Assembly (NCBI GenBank): GCA_016870615.1 | Contig: VGAZ01000004.1 | Span: forward strand, 1-50,405 | DNA from: Actinomycetota bacterium | Lineage (GTDB): Bacteria > Actinomycetota > Humimicrobiia > Humimicrobiales > Humimicrobiaceae | Length of the DNA stretch: 50,405 bases | Direction of reading: 5' to 3' | Part shown: positions 1 through 6,894 of the stretch, piece after piece | Numbering within the stretch: the stretch's first letter is position 1 | Layout of the letters: each line of letters starts with the position of its first letter | Notes under the pieces: generated by a model | What the model was told of the DNA's origin: nothing | Database searches by the model: none | Seen by the model: only the letters and a program-made list of their open reading frames with translations | Translations under genes and position numbers: made by a program

Positions 1-715
1 CGAATCTATAGAAGACAGTAATTACAGCGAATTAAAAGAAGAGCTTGGAGATATACTGCTGCAGGTAGTTTTTCACAGCAGAATTGCTGAAGATAATAAA
101 GAATTTGAAATAAATGATGTAATAAGTGCCATAATTAAAAAACTGATAAGAAGGCATCCGCACGTATTTGGCGATAAAAAGGTTCAAAACAGCCAAGATA
201 TACTGCAAAACTGGGAAAGCATCAAGAAATCAGAAAGAAAAGAGAAAAATAGCGCCAGTTTATCACTGTTTTCCAATATTCCAGCAATGTTGCCTTCACT
301 GCACTATGCCTGCGAAATACAGGACAGGGCCGCAAGGCTTGGATTTGACTGGGACAGCATTGAAGGTGTTGTTGAAAAAATAAATGAAGAAATAAAAGAG
401 CTGGCAGCTGCAATGGATTCAAATAATAAAAGTATGAAAACAATGCACGGAGTAAATAAAATTCCTGCAACAAATGATGCCGGCATAAGTGAAGAACTTG
501 GTGATTTGCTTTTCAGTATTGTCAATCTGAGCAGGCATCTTGGACTGGACAGCGAGCAATGCTTAAGGCAAACATGCGCAAAATTTATAACCCGGTTTGA
601 CTGCATGGAAGAATATGCTGATAAAAGAGGCATTGATTTTAAAAGCCTGCCTCTTGATGAAAAAGACCTGCTCTGGGAGATAGCTAAAAATGATACACGG
701 AAAAAAAAATTATAA
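1..715 (+). CDS. mazG: MazG nucleoside triphosphate pyrophosphohydrolase, 5' truncated by window edge
   Basis: The reading frame is open from base 2, so the start lies outside the window; 237 residues are visible. MazG hydrolyses (d)NTPs to the monophosphate and pyrophosphate, cleaning the nucleotide pool in the cytoplasm. Two MazG-type helical repeats can be seen. The first ends in EELGDILLQVVFHSR, followed by the conserved HPHVFGD segment. The second has INEEIKEL about 30 residues before EELGDLLFSIVNLSRHL, which together supply the acidic ExxE/ExxD metal ligands. This two-domain plan is that of the long E. coli-type MazG. The next genes are a divIC-like gene and ppx, an order typical of actinobacteria. 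Identification is secure; only the N-terminal part of domain one is missing. Confidence 0.93.
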   Translation, partial: ESIEDSNYSELKEELGDILLQVVFHSRIAEDNKEFEINDVISAIIKKLIRRHPHVFGDKKVQNSQDILQNWESIKKSERKEKNSASLSLFSNIPAMLPSLHYACEIQDRAARLGFDWDSIEGVVEKINEEIKELAAAMDSNNKSMKTMHGVNKIPATNDAGISEELGDLLFSIVNLSRHLGLDSEQCLRQTCAKFITRFDCMEEYADKRGIDFKSLPLDEKDLLWEIAKNDTRKKKL

Positions 716-873
716 TTTCCAGGCGTAAACCCAGCGGGCCTGTATGAGTACCGGCAGCATCTTATATTAAAAGTATCCTGGAAAAATCCAAATAATGTTA
801 TAATTTATGAAATAATGTTTGCAGCTGTCCTTATTTTAAGATGTGCAGATATAAAATAAGTAGTTAATTTAAA

Positions 874-1305
874 ATGGATAAAAATGTAAAAGAACTTGGC
901 GGGTTGTCCCGCAAAGCAAAAATAAATATATTTATTGCAATTTTTATCGCATTTATTGTTATTGCAGTTTTTTCCTCTATCAGGCAGGTTTCAAACATAG
1001 TGGCCAATCGTGAGCGCATACTGGAACTGGAGCAAAAGCTTAATTATTACAGGCAGGAAAATATAAAGCTTCTTGCTGAAGAAAAATCACTTTATGATGA
1101 GCAGGCCATAGAAGCTGAAGCAAGAAAACAGTTTAATATGACAAAAGGCCAGGAAACAAATTATTTTGTGGAACTTACCGGCCAGGATGAAAATAGCGGT
1201 AATTCTTCCAATGGCTTTTCTGCTGAATATACCAATAAAGTTTATGTGGAGTCTGATTTGTGGCAGAATATCAAGATACTGTATGAGAATGAGATAAAAG
1301 ATTGA
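874..1305 (+). CDS. FtsL/DivIC-family septum formation initiator
   Basis: A 143-residue bitopic membrane protein. Residues 1-16 are basic and cytoplasmic, residues about 17-37 form one transmembrane helix, and residues about 45-75 (RERILELEQKLNYYRQENIKL) have the heptad pattern of an extracytoplasmic coiled coil. The conserved stretch EAEARKQFNMTKGQE follows, matching the 'ArxxlgmvkpgE' block of the DivIC family. Such proteins bind FtsL and FtsQ/DivIB in the divisome and help switch on septal wall synthesis. A separate FtsL is encoded in the mra cluster at 43552, so this is more likely the DivIC partner. The C-terminal tail of about 30 residues is polar and not recognised. The spacing to mazG (158 bases) suggests its own promoter; a TATAAT is present near 799 but without a clear -35. 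Confidence 0.85.
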   Translation: MDKNVKELGGLSRKAKINIFIAIFIAFIVIAVFSSIRQVSNIVANRERILELEQKLNYYRQENIKLLAEEKSLYDEQAIEAEARKQFNMTKGQETNYFVELTGQDENSGNSSNGFSAEYTNKVYVESDLWQNIKILYENEIKD

Positions 1306-1366
1306 TTAAAGCTTCAAAATTAAATTACACTTCATAAAATAATATTATTTAGTAAATACTCAATTT

Positions 1367-2428
1367 ATGAGATTTGCAGCTATAGACACGGGCACTAACT
1401 CAACAAGACTTCTAATTACTGAAATAACATCAGCCATAAAAGAAGAATTTGCCTCCGCCGATATCATAAGAGAGATGCATATTACCAGGCTGGGCAAAAA
1501 CCTGGATAAAACTGGAATGATAGATAAGAATAATGCGGATAAAACAGTATCAGTTTTAAAAAAATATCTTGATTTGATAAGTTATTATAAAGTCAGAAGA
1601 TACAGGGCAGTGGGAACCCGTGCCTTAAGGCATGCAGCCAACGCTGCGTGGTTCAAAGGCTATGTCATGGATTTACTTGGGCTTGAACTTGAAATAATAA
1701 GTCATGTGGAAGAAGCCATGCTCAGCTTTACTGGAGCTGCCGGGTCTGTGGAACCTGGATTTTTATTAAAAAAAAATAACATCCTGATACCTGGAAATGC
1801 TTCAGGCTCTTTGCCCTATTTTCACAACACTTATCCCGGGGATAAGGAAAAAATAGTCACCGGCAATGGAAAAGTTTGCAGCAAAAACACTGGCAGGGAA
1901 ATTCTTGTACTGGATATTGGGGGAGGCAGTACCGAATTTATTTTGGGCAGCCTGTCACAAGGAATAACTTTTACTGAAAGTATAAATATGGGCTCTGTAA
2001 ATATTTCTGAAAAATTTATAAGTGATTTTTTGCCCAGTCCTGGAGAGTTAAGTAAAATGGGGGAATTTATAAGAGGAGAAATTGAGGGCAGTATGCAGGT
2101 AATCAGGAAAAAACAATTTAAAAAAGTAATCGGGCTTGCCGGCACTGTCTCTGCCCTTGCATCAGTTGATATGAATCTGAAAAAGTATGATATGAAAAGG
2201 CTTAATGGGCATAAGCTTGATTTTAAAAATATAATGGCTATACAGGAAAGATTCTGCAGCCTTGCGCTTGAGGACAGGAAAAAAATAACAGGACTTGAGC
2301 CTGAAAGGGCAGATATTATAATTGGCGGAACTGCAATACTAATTGAAATTATGAAAGGCCTTAAATTACAGCAAATTACAGTAAGCGAGAATGATATTTT
2401 GGATGGAATTATTTACAGTATTTTTTAA
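1367..2428 (+). CDS. ppx: Ppx/GppA family exopolyphosphatase / pppGpp phosphohydrolase
   Basis: A 353-residue protein of the ASKHA fold. The first phosphate-binding loop, AAIDTGTNSTRLLI, is at residues 4-17, and the second, LDIGGGSTEFI, at about 183-193. The intervening TRALRHAAN and EEAMLSF blocks are typical. The enzyme hydrolyses terminal phosphates of polyphosphate or the 5' phosphate of pppGpp; sequence alone does not decide which. Actinobacterial-type single-module Ppx proteins are near 310 residues. Here about 45 extra residues (roughly 128-178, rich in G, N and K) sit between the AAGS segment and the second phosphate loop, an unusual insertion. It stands downstream of the divIC-like gene and ends about 100 bases before tRNA-Leu. 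Confidence 0.9.
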   Translation: MRFAAIDTGTNSTRLLITEITSAIKEEFASADIIREMHITRLGKNLDKTGMIDKNNADKTVSVLKKYLDLISYYKVRRYRAVGTRALRHAANAAWFKGYVMDLLGLELEIISHVEEAMLSFTGAAGSVEPGFLLKKNNILIPGNASGSLPYFHNTYPGDKEKIVTGNGKVCSKNTGREILVLDIGGGSTEFILGSLSQGITFTESINMGSVNISEKFISDFLPSPGELSKMGEFIRGEIEGSMQVIRKKQFKKVIGLAGTVSALASVDMNLKKYDMKRLNGHKLDFKNIMAIQERFCSLALEDRKKITGLEPERADIIIGGTAILIEIMKGLKLQQITVSENDILDGIIYSIF

Positions 2429-2531
2429 TTCTGTTAAAATTATCCAGTTATTTATGACTTGTTTTATTGTGAAATTGCAGAATACGGGATTTTAGACTGC
2501 ATTTCCATAAAATCATCTTTTTAAGTCTTTG

Positions 2532-2619
2532 GCCCGAGTGGCGGAATTGGTAGACGCAACGGACTTAAAATCCGTTGAGGTTTATCCTCGTGCCGGTTCG
2601 ATTCCGGCCTCGGGCACCA
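2532..2619 (+). tRNA. tRNA-Leu, anticodon UAA
   Basis: A full cloverleaf can be folded. The acceptor strand GCCCGAG pairs with CTCGGGC, the anticodon stem ACGGA pairs with TCCGT, and the loop carries TAA at 2566-2568. A long variable arm (GAGGTTTATCCTC) marks a class II leucine tRNA. The T arm CCGGTTCGATTCCGG is perfect. The 3' CCA is encoded in the gene (2617-2619). It reads UUA, and UUG by wobble. The tRNA 3' end is echoed by two repeats downstream (3552 and 4317), each behind a toxin-antitoxin-like gene pair, so this locus may have served as an integration site. Confidence 0.97.
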
Positions 2620-2649
2620 ACAATTCCTCTGGCTTTCGAGCTAGAGTAC

Positions 2650-2680
2650 GAGGTTAGCGAAAGCTAACCTCTGTTTTTTT
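2650..2680 (+). terminator. Intrinsic terminator after tRNA-Leu
   Basis: A perfect 9-bp stem, GAGGTTAGC with GCTAACCTC, is closed by a GAAA tetraloop and followed by TG and a run of seven T. It stands 31 bases after the tRNA CCA, where an end of the tRNA transcript is expected. Confidence 0.93.
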
Positions 2681-2737
2681 ATTCTTATGAGAAAAATTTC
2701 TAATAAGTCTTATTGAATGAAATCCTTATAATTATTG

Positions 2738-2746
2738 TGATATAAT
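2738..2746 (+). promoter_or_regulatory. Extended -10 promoter of the MNT/HEPN pair
   Basis: TGATATAAT matches the extended -10 form TGnTATAAT and lies 30 bases before the ATG of the MNT gene. No good -35 is present; TTGAAT at 2713 is too far away (22-base spacer). It is the first plausible start signal after the tRNA terminator, so the gene pair probably has its own promoter. Confidence 0.45.
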
Positions 2747-2776
2747 AATCATAAAACTTAAAAAGAATTTGACTAA

Positions 2777-3106
2777 ATGATAAATAAAAGAGAAAAAGCA
2801 TTAAAAGAAAATTTAGAAAGAATAATATTAGACCTTAAGGAAAAATATAATCCTAATAAAGTTATTCTTTTTGGTTCCTATGCTTCGGGTAAGATAAAAA
2901 ATTTCAGTGATCTCGATTTATTGATAATAAAGGATACTAAAAGCAAATTTTTCGATAGATTAAGAGAAGTCACAAAAATATGTAATTATGATATAGGAGT
3001 AGATTTTTTAATTTATACACCTGAAGAGTATGAAGATCAATTAAACAATAATTTATTTTTTAAAGAGGAAGTCGTATCTAAAGGAAAAGTTATTTATGCA
3101 AAATGA
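2777..3106 (+). CDS. MNT-type minimal nucleotidyltransferase, putative antitoxin of MNT/HEPN pair
   Basis: A 109-residue protein of the minimal nucleotidyltransferase family. Residues about 34-50 show the full active-site pattern G-S-x10-D-x-D (GSYASGKIKNFSDLD), and a third acidic residue is in VDFLIYTPEEY, so the catalytic triad looks intact. In MntA/HepT systems the MNT partner modifies (AMPylates) the HEPN protein and neutralises it. The neighbouring HEPN gene starts 11 bases before this gene's stop, which implies translational coupling. Base use is more AT-rich than in the flanking housekeeping genes, and the pair lies directly behind tRNA-Leu, both consistent with transfer. Whether it is a working toxin-antitoxin module is inferred from the pairing. 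Confidence 0.85.
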   Translation: MINKREKALKENLERIILDLKEKYNPNKVILFGSYASGKIKNFSDLDLLIIKDTKSKFFDRLREVTKICNYDIGVDFLIYTPEEYEDQLNNNLFFKEEVVSKGKVIYAK

Positions 3107-3491
3107 TATTTTTAATAAATGGATTTATTTTGCTGAACAGGATTTAAATTTTGCAAGATCTGGTTTAAAGGAAAGTTTCTATTCTCATGTTTGTTTTCTT
3201 TCCCAGCAGGCTGTTGAGAAGATGTGTAAGGCGTTTTTGGTTTTTAATAAACTTAACTACCCTAAGACACATAAAATAATTGATATCATAAATAGTAATG
3301 TAAAACTGGTGGAACTATTAAAAGAACATGTTGATGAAATAAAACTTCTTGATGCATTTTATATTCCTACGAGATATCCGGATGGAGTTCCGGGAAGTCT
3401 GCCGGAAGGATTACCTGAAAAAAAAGATGCTGAAAGTAGTTTGTCAACTGCTGAAAAAATAATTAATATGATTAAAAAAGAAATTGCTTAA
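3096..3491 (+). CDS. HEPN domain protein, partner of MNT nucleotidyltransferase
   Basis: A 131-residue all-alpha protein of the HEPN family. It opens with WIYFAEQDLNFARSGL, followed by the core block CFLSQQAVEKMCKAFLV, then KTHKIIDIIN and the late YIPTRYPDGVP segment common in the subgroup paired with MNT proteins. HEPN toxins usually cut RNA through an R-x4-6-H motif; I cannot find that motif here (the nearest R-to-H spacing is 9). This copy may thus belong to the non-nuclease HEPN branch, or have lost activity. It overlaps the MNT gene by 11 bases and has no separate ribosome binding site of note. It is followed by the first 45-bp repeat. Confidence 0.82.
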   Translation: MQNDIFNKWIYFAEQDLNFARSGLKESFYSHVCFLSQQAVEKMCKAFLVFNKLNYPKTHKIIDIINSNVKLVELLKEHVDEIKLLDAFYIPTRYPDGVPGSLPEGLPEKKDAESSLSTAEKIINMIKKEIA

Positions 3492-3551
3492 GGTAGGGTC
3501 TTTAAACTTCAGATAGATTTTTTAAATATCAAATTCTCTTATAATCATTAA

Positions 3552-3596
3552 TTCTTCCAAAATTTTGTTCGACTTTAAAAAGCTCAGGGGCACCAA
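3552..3596 (+). repeat. 45-bp direct repeat, copy A, ending in a tRNA-3'-end-like GGGGCACCAA
   Basis: It begins with an 18-base block (TTCTTCCAAAATTTTGTT) identical to copy B at 4317, then 27 bases of equal length in both copies with 18 matches, ending in an identical GGGGCACCAA. The end plus the next bases (GGGCACCAACAA) also matches the 3' end of tRNA-Leu and its flank (about 2613-2624) over 12 bases. GTTCGA inside recalls a T loop, but no tRNA folds. It closes the MNT/HEPN segment. Confidence 0.7.
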
Positions 3597-3639
3597 CAAA
3601 CCCTTGACACCTGTCACGTTATAGGTTACACTTACCATA

Positions 3640-3918
3640 ATGATAAAATCATTTAGACATAAGGGTCTCGAAGATTTTTTCCTTAATAATGTACTAAAAG
3701 GGATAATACCTGATCATGCAGCAAAAATTGCCAGGATATTAGATCGTTTGGATGCATCATTGTCTGTAAAAGATATGGATCTTCCAGGATTTAAACTTCA
3801 CAAACTTTCTGGAAAAGATAAAAATATCTGGTCAGTGTGGGTAAATGGAAATTGGAGGATAACTTTCTACTTTGAACAAGGAGATGCTTATGTTGTTGAT
3901 TATCTTGACTATCACTAG
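3640..3918 (+). CDS. higB: HigB/RelE-family mRNA interferase toxin
   Basis: A 92-residue protein typical in length and sequence for HigB (plasmid maintenance killer family). It starts IKSFRHKGLEDFF, has a central KLHKLSGKDKNIWSVWVNGNWRITF block and ends in VVDYLDYH. These are the hallmark N-terminal, WRI and terminal DYH blocks of ribosome-dependent mRNA-cleaving toxins in the RelE superfamily. The antitoxin gene follows after 9 bases in the toxin-first order of higBA. It sits between the two 45-bp repeats, suggesting that it was added as a unit. Confidence 0.93.
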   Translation: MIKSFRHKGLEDFFLNNVLKGIIPDHAAKIARILDRLDASLSVKDMDLPGFKLHKLSGKDKNIWSVWVNGNWRITFYFEQGDAYVVDYLDYH

Positions 3919-3927
3919 GAGGTATAA

Positions 3928-4230
3928 GTGTTAATAAAAAGAAAACCTGTTCATCCGGGGAATCTTTTTAAAGAGGAAGTCCTGGTTCCATTAGGGTTTA
4001 CTGTGACTCAGGCAGCAATAGCCCTTGGGATATCCAGAAAAGCTTTATCTGAGTTTTTAAATGGCCGTTCTTCTTTAAGCCCTGAGATGGCTGTAAGAAT
4101 AGGAAAAGCGACAAGGACTTCACCGCAGAGTTGGCTGAATATGCAAACTAAGCTGGATTTATGGGAGGCTGAGAAAAAGAACCCGAAGGTTATTCCTTTT
4201 CCGGTAAAAGAAGATTTCAATGAACAGTAA
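3928..4230 (+). CDS. higA: HigA-family XRE antitoxin
   Basis: A 100-residue DNA-binding antitoxin. Residues 22-60 form the helix-turn-helix (TVTQAAIALGISRKALSEFLNGRSSLSPEMAVRIGKA), preceded by the family opening KRKPVHPGNLFKEEVL and followed by SPQSWLNMQTKLDLWEAE. The start is GTG, set by AGGAGGT at 3917-3923, which overlaps the toxin stop codon. HigA binds HigB and represses their shared promoter. The operator was not identified. It is followed by repeat copy B about 90 bases downstream. Confidence 0.93.
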   Translation: MLIKRKPVHPGNLFKEEVLVPLGFTVTQAAIALGISRKALSEFLNGRSSLSPEMAVRIGKATRTSPQSWLNMQTKLDLWEAEKKNPKVIPFPVKEDFNEQ

Positions 4231-4316
4231 AGTGCAATGATTTAATTTTAAAGTCTGCTGCAAAAAAATCTTTAATCAACTAAATTTTAAACGAGAATAT
4301 TTTTTAATTTTAATAT

Positions 4317-4361
4317 TTCTTCCAAAATTTTGTTAGATTCTTCAATTCTCTGGGGCACCAA
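4317..4361 (+). repeat. 45-bp direct repeat, copy B, ending in a tRNA-3'-end-like GGGGCACCAA
   Basis: This is the partner of copy A at 3552-3596: 36 of 45 positions agree without gaps, concentrated in the first 18 and last 10 bases. The distance between copies (765 bases) contains just the higBA pair. The conserved ends with a looser centre suggest site-specific or tRNA-end duplication and not random similarity. Confidence 0.7.
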
Positions 4362-4415
4362 TATCTTGTTAAATATATATATTTACTATAAATAATTAAT
4401 TTTTTAAAAGGCTTC

Positions 4416-5301
4416 TCAGCAGACGTTCTGGTTCCTGATGTATTTTTTATAGTTAATCATATTTAATATTATCAGCAAAAGTACAACAGACATAAATACC
4501 GGGGATACTGATATTGAATATTTGATGTTCATGTTTATCATAAGGCCGGCAAATTCAGGGGGGCATTAGCCTGTCGAGCCTGAAAAAAGTGGGTGACCAG
4601 GTATAAATGACTGTTTCAGAAATTCCGTAGAAAAATAGTGTAAGTACAGAAATTAAAAAGATCCTGTTTTGGTATTTATAGGCAAATACTTCTTTAAAAT
4701 TGAATTTGTCTTCTACTTCTGAAGCCTCATTTTTGTTTTTTCTCTTTAAAACCAGGTATGATGCCAGGGTAAAGGCAATAAGGAAAATAATTACAGCATA
4801 AAGATATCTCCAGCTCAGATTTAATGCTGATACTGCAATACTTAAAAGTGGCGCTATTATTGCCCCGACAGGGAAAAAAATAAGCGCTACGTTAATCAGC
4901 CTGTTCTTATTTTCAATTTTTGAATCAAGCAGAAAAGCATTTGCTTGTATCCAAATAACACCAAGTATATAACCGCATGCAAAATAGACAATATAGAATA
5001 AATAAAGCTTTGTTATAAAAAACAGAGAGACAGCCAGGGGCAGCAGGATAATATACAGCATAAATATAACAGTAAATTTCCTGAATTTAATGTTATATAA
5101 AGAAGAGGTTAGCTGTCCCGCTATATTTCCTATTATAAGAAAAGAAAGAACAAGGTTAAGACTTGCCGGTGCAATGCCCAGTTCATTGCTTATATCAAGA
5201 AGCACTGGGCTTATTGATACCAGAAAAATCGGGTATAAAAAAATTGACAGGAAATTTGGAGTTTCCAGGAAATAATTTAAAAATATTTTATTTTTTTTCA
5301 A
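4416..5301 (-). pseudogene. Decayed MFS transporter: internal deletion plus frameshift
   Basis: Read leftward, the frame from 5301 gives 248 residues with about seven hydrophobic helices and the MFS interdomain basic loop (LKRKNKNE), then stops at 4555 just after YTWSPTFF, the end of helix 7. In the neighbouring frame the sequence continues as PEFAGLMINMNIKYS followed by a last hydrophobic helix and a stop at 4416-4418, which resembles helix 12 of an MFS protein. The shift falls in a run of six C; removing one C would join the two parts. Even then helices 8-11 (roughly 100 residues) are missing. A full MFS protein has about 400 residues, so this is a broken gene. It lies against the tRNA-proximal accessory patch. 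The substrate is unknown. Confidence 0.75.
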
Positions 5302-5653
5302 TTTATATCAGTTAATATGTTAAGTCTTTTACAAAAATTTACAGGCAGGACATGAATTTAACTGAAAACATATATTAAAGTCAAGGTAATTGTTTTTGGA
5401 GATAAATAGTATTATATTGTGCAAGGATATTGCAAATATATTTCATGTAAAAATTATAAATCCTAGAGTATTGATTATTTTATTAAAATATGTATAATTA
5501 AATATATATATAAAATTATTATATAAATATAGATATTATTATATATAAATATACAATAATATCTATATAATTACTAGATTATTAGTTTATTTATTATGGT
5601 TTTTGTTGATAAATTATATAAACCCAGAAAATGTTAGCAGTATTTAATTAATA
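5302..5653. other. Gene-free AT-rich spacer between MFS remnant and TadG-like gene
   Basis: This 352-base stretch is almost only A and T from about 5480 to 5590. It must hold the promoters of the divergent flanking genes, but composition makes -10 boxes uninformative. The one ordered element is the inverted repeat listed separately at 5527-5568. No tRNA, small ORF with a ribosome binding site, or terminator was seen. Confidence 0.6.
5527..5568. repeat. Perfect 14-bp inverted repeat upstream of the TadG-like gene
   Basis: The arms ATATAGATATTATT (5527-5540) and its exact reverse complement (5555-5568) are separated by 14 bases, 86 bases before the TadG-like start. No T run follows, so it is not a standard terminator; a protein-binding site or mRNA leader stem is possible. 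In such AT-rich DNA part of the match could be chance. Confidence 0.45.
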
Positions 5654-6616
5654 ATGTTTATTGAATTAAAAAAAATTAAAAGAAAATTTAAAAAACAAAG
5701 CGGACAGGTCGCCATAATAGTTGGTGTAATGCTGGCAGCACTTGTTGGAATGCTTGCATACGTTGTGGATACGGGAAATATATATGAATCGCGCAGGTCT
5801 TTCCAGACCGTAGCTGATGCTGCAGCTCTTGCAGGCGCCCAGGAGCTTCCAAACGCAGCTGCTGCAGAGCAGGCAGCAGTCGAATATGCCCAGCTGCATG
5901 AAGTTCCGCCTGAGGGCATTACAGTTTCAGTCGAAAGCACTTTTGTTGCAAATGATACTATTAAAGTTACTGCGCAGGATTTGAATAAAGAGCTGTTTTT
6001 TGGCGGGATCTTCGGTAATAATACCACACCTGTGGGAGCTGATGCTGCGGCAATAATAGGATCCCCGTCTTTTGTCAACAATATTGTGCCATTCGGCATC
6101 CTTGCAGATGACTGGGTGCCTGGTGAGGAATATGAGCTTAAATGGGGACCCCCCGGAAATACCGGAAATTTCGGCGCGCTTGCTCTTGGAGGGCCAGGAG
6201 CAAACAATTACAGGAAAAATATAAGGGAAGGGTATCCTGGTAATTTACAGATTGGCGATGTCGTTGAAACTGAGCCAGGCAATATGAGGGGACCGACTCT
6301 TCAGGGAACAAATGACAGGATATACAATTACGCGGATTATACTTTTAATTCTTTTGAAGAGCTTACCGACCTGGTAAACGGCAAATATGTGCTCAAAAAC
6401 AGCTCTGACAGCCAGTTTGTCATGTGCCCCTTAATTGACTGGGTGCCAAATGGCAGGGATGAAGTTACAATACTCGCTTTTGTGCCATTTATTATAACTG
6501 GTGTTACCGGCCATAAAGTTTTTGGAACTTTTATAGACAGGGCATTAATTATTACTGATGGCAGTATTGCTCCCCTTAATGAGCACGGCCTTGTTATCAT
6601 AAGGCTTCAGCATTAA
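5654..6616 (+). CDS. TadG-like (putative Flp pilus assembly TadE/G family) envelope protein
   Basis: A 320-residue protein with a short basic start (KKIKRKFKKQSGQ), then one transmembrane segment VAIIVGVMLAALVGMLAYVV at about 18-37, then VDTGNIYESRRSFQTVADAAALAGAQEL. That last block is the signature of the Tad/TadG N-terminal domain, in which the segment anchors a pseudopilin-like or minor pilus protein. Residues about 45-110 are alanine-rich. The remaining 200 residues are extracytoplasmic, rich in G, N and P, and resemble nothing I know. No other tad, flp or prepilin peptidase gene is in the window, so the protein is either an orphan or serves machinery elsewhere. The ATG has no strong ribosome binding site. 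Confidence 0.78.
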   Translation: MFIELKKIKRKFKKQSGQVAIIVGVMLAALVGMLAYVVDTGNIYESRRSFQTVADAAALAGAQELPNAAAAEQAAVEYAQLHEVPPEGITVSVESTFVANDTIKVTAQDLNKELFFGGIFGNNTTPVGADAAAIIGSPSFVNNIVPFGILADDWVPGEEYELKWGPPGNTGNFGALALGGPGANNYRKNIREGYPGNLQIGDVVETEPGNMRGPTLQGTNDRIYNYADYTFNSFEELTDLVNGKYVLKNSSDSQFVMCPLIDWVPNGRDEVTILAFVPFIITGVTGHKVFGTFIDRALIITDGSIAPLNEHGLVIIRLQH

Positions 6617-6894
6617 TGCCTCTAAAAGCATAAAACTTTCTGTTATATATTTAAAACCCATGATTTTAACCTGATGGTAAATACATTTCACACCTGCCTT
6701 ATGAAGCTGCAGTAAAATAATCGGGCAAATGGAATTATTTTTTGTATTACATCTTAGATTAATCCTGCATATTTATAAAGTTGTTGATAATTTAAAAATA
6801 AAATGTTGAAATATTAAAATATTTTTAGAAAAATCCTGGATATTTTTTTAGAAGAAATTTAAGGTTTTATACAATTTAAAAATAATTATAAATT

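Noticed and set aside
3552-3596. A second, degenerate tRNA gene ending in GGGGCACCA
   Set aside because: GTTCGA and CACCA are present, but no acceptor or anticodon stem folds upstream; only the 3' end is similar.
3552-4361. Integron-type cassette array (attC sites) around the TA genes
   Set aside because: No inverse-core/core pair of the R-Y-Y-Y-A-A-C and G-T-T-R-R-R-Y type at consistent places, and no integrase. The tRNA-end resemblance explains the repeats better.
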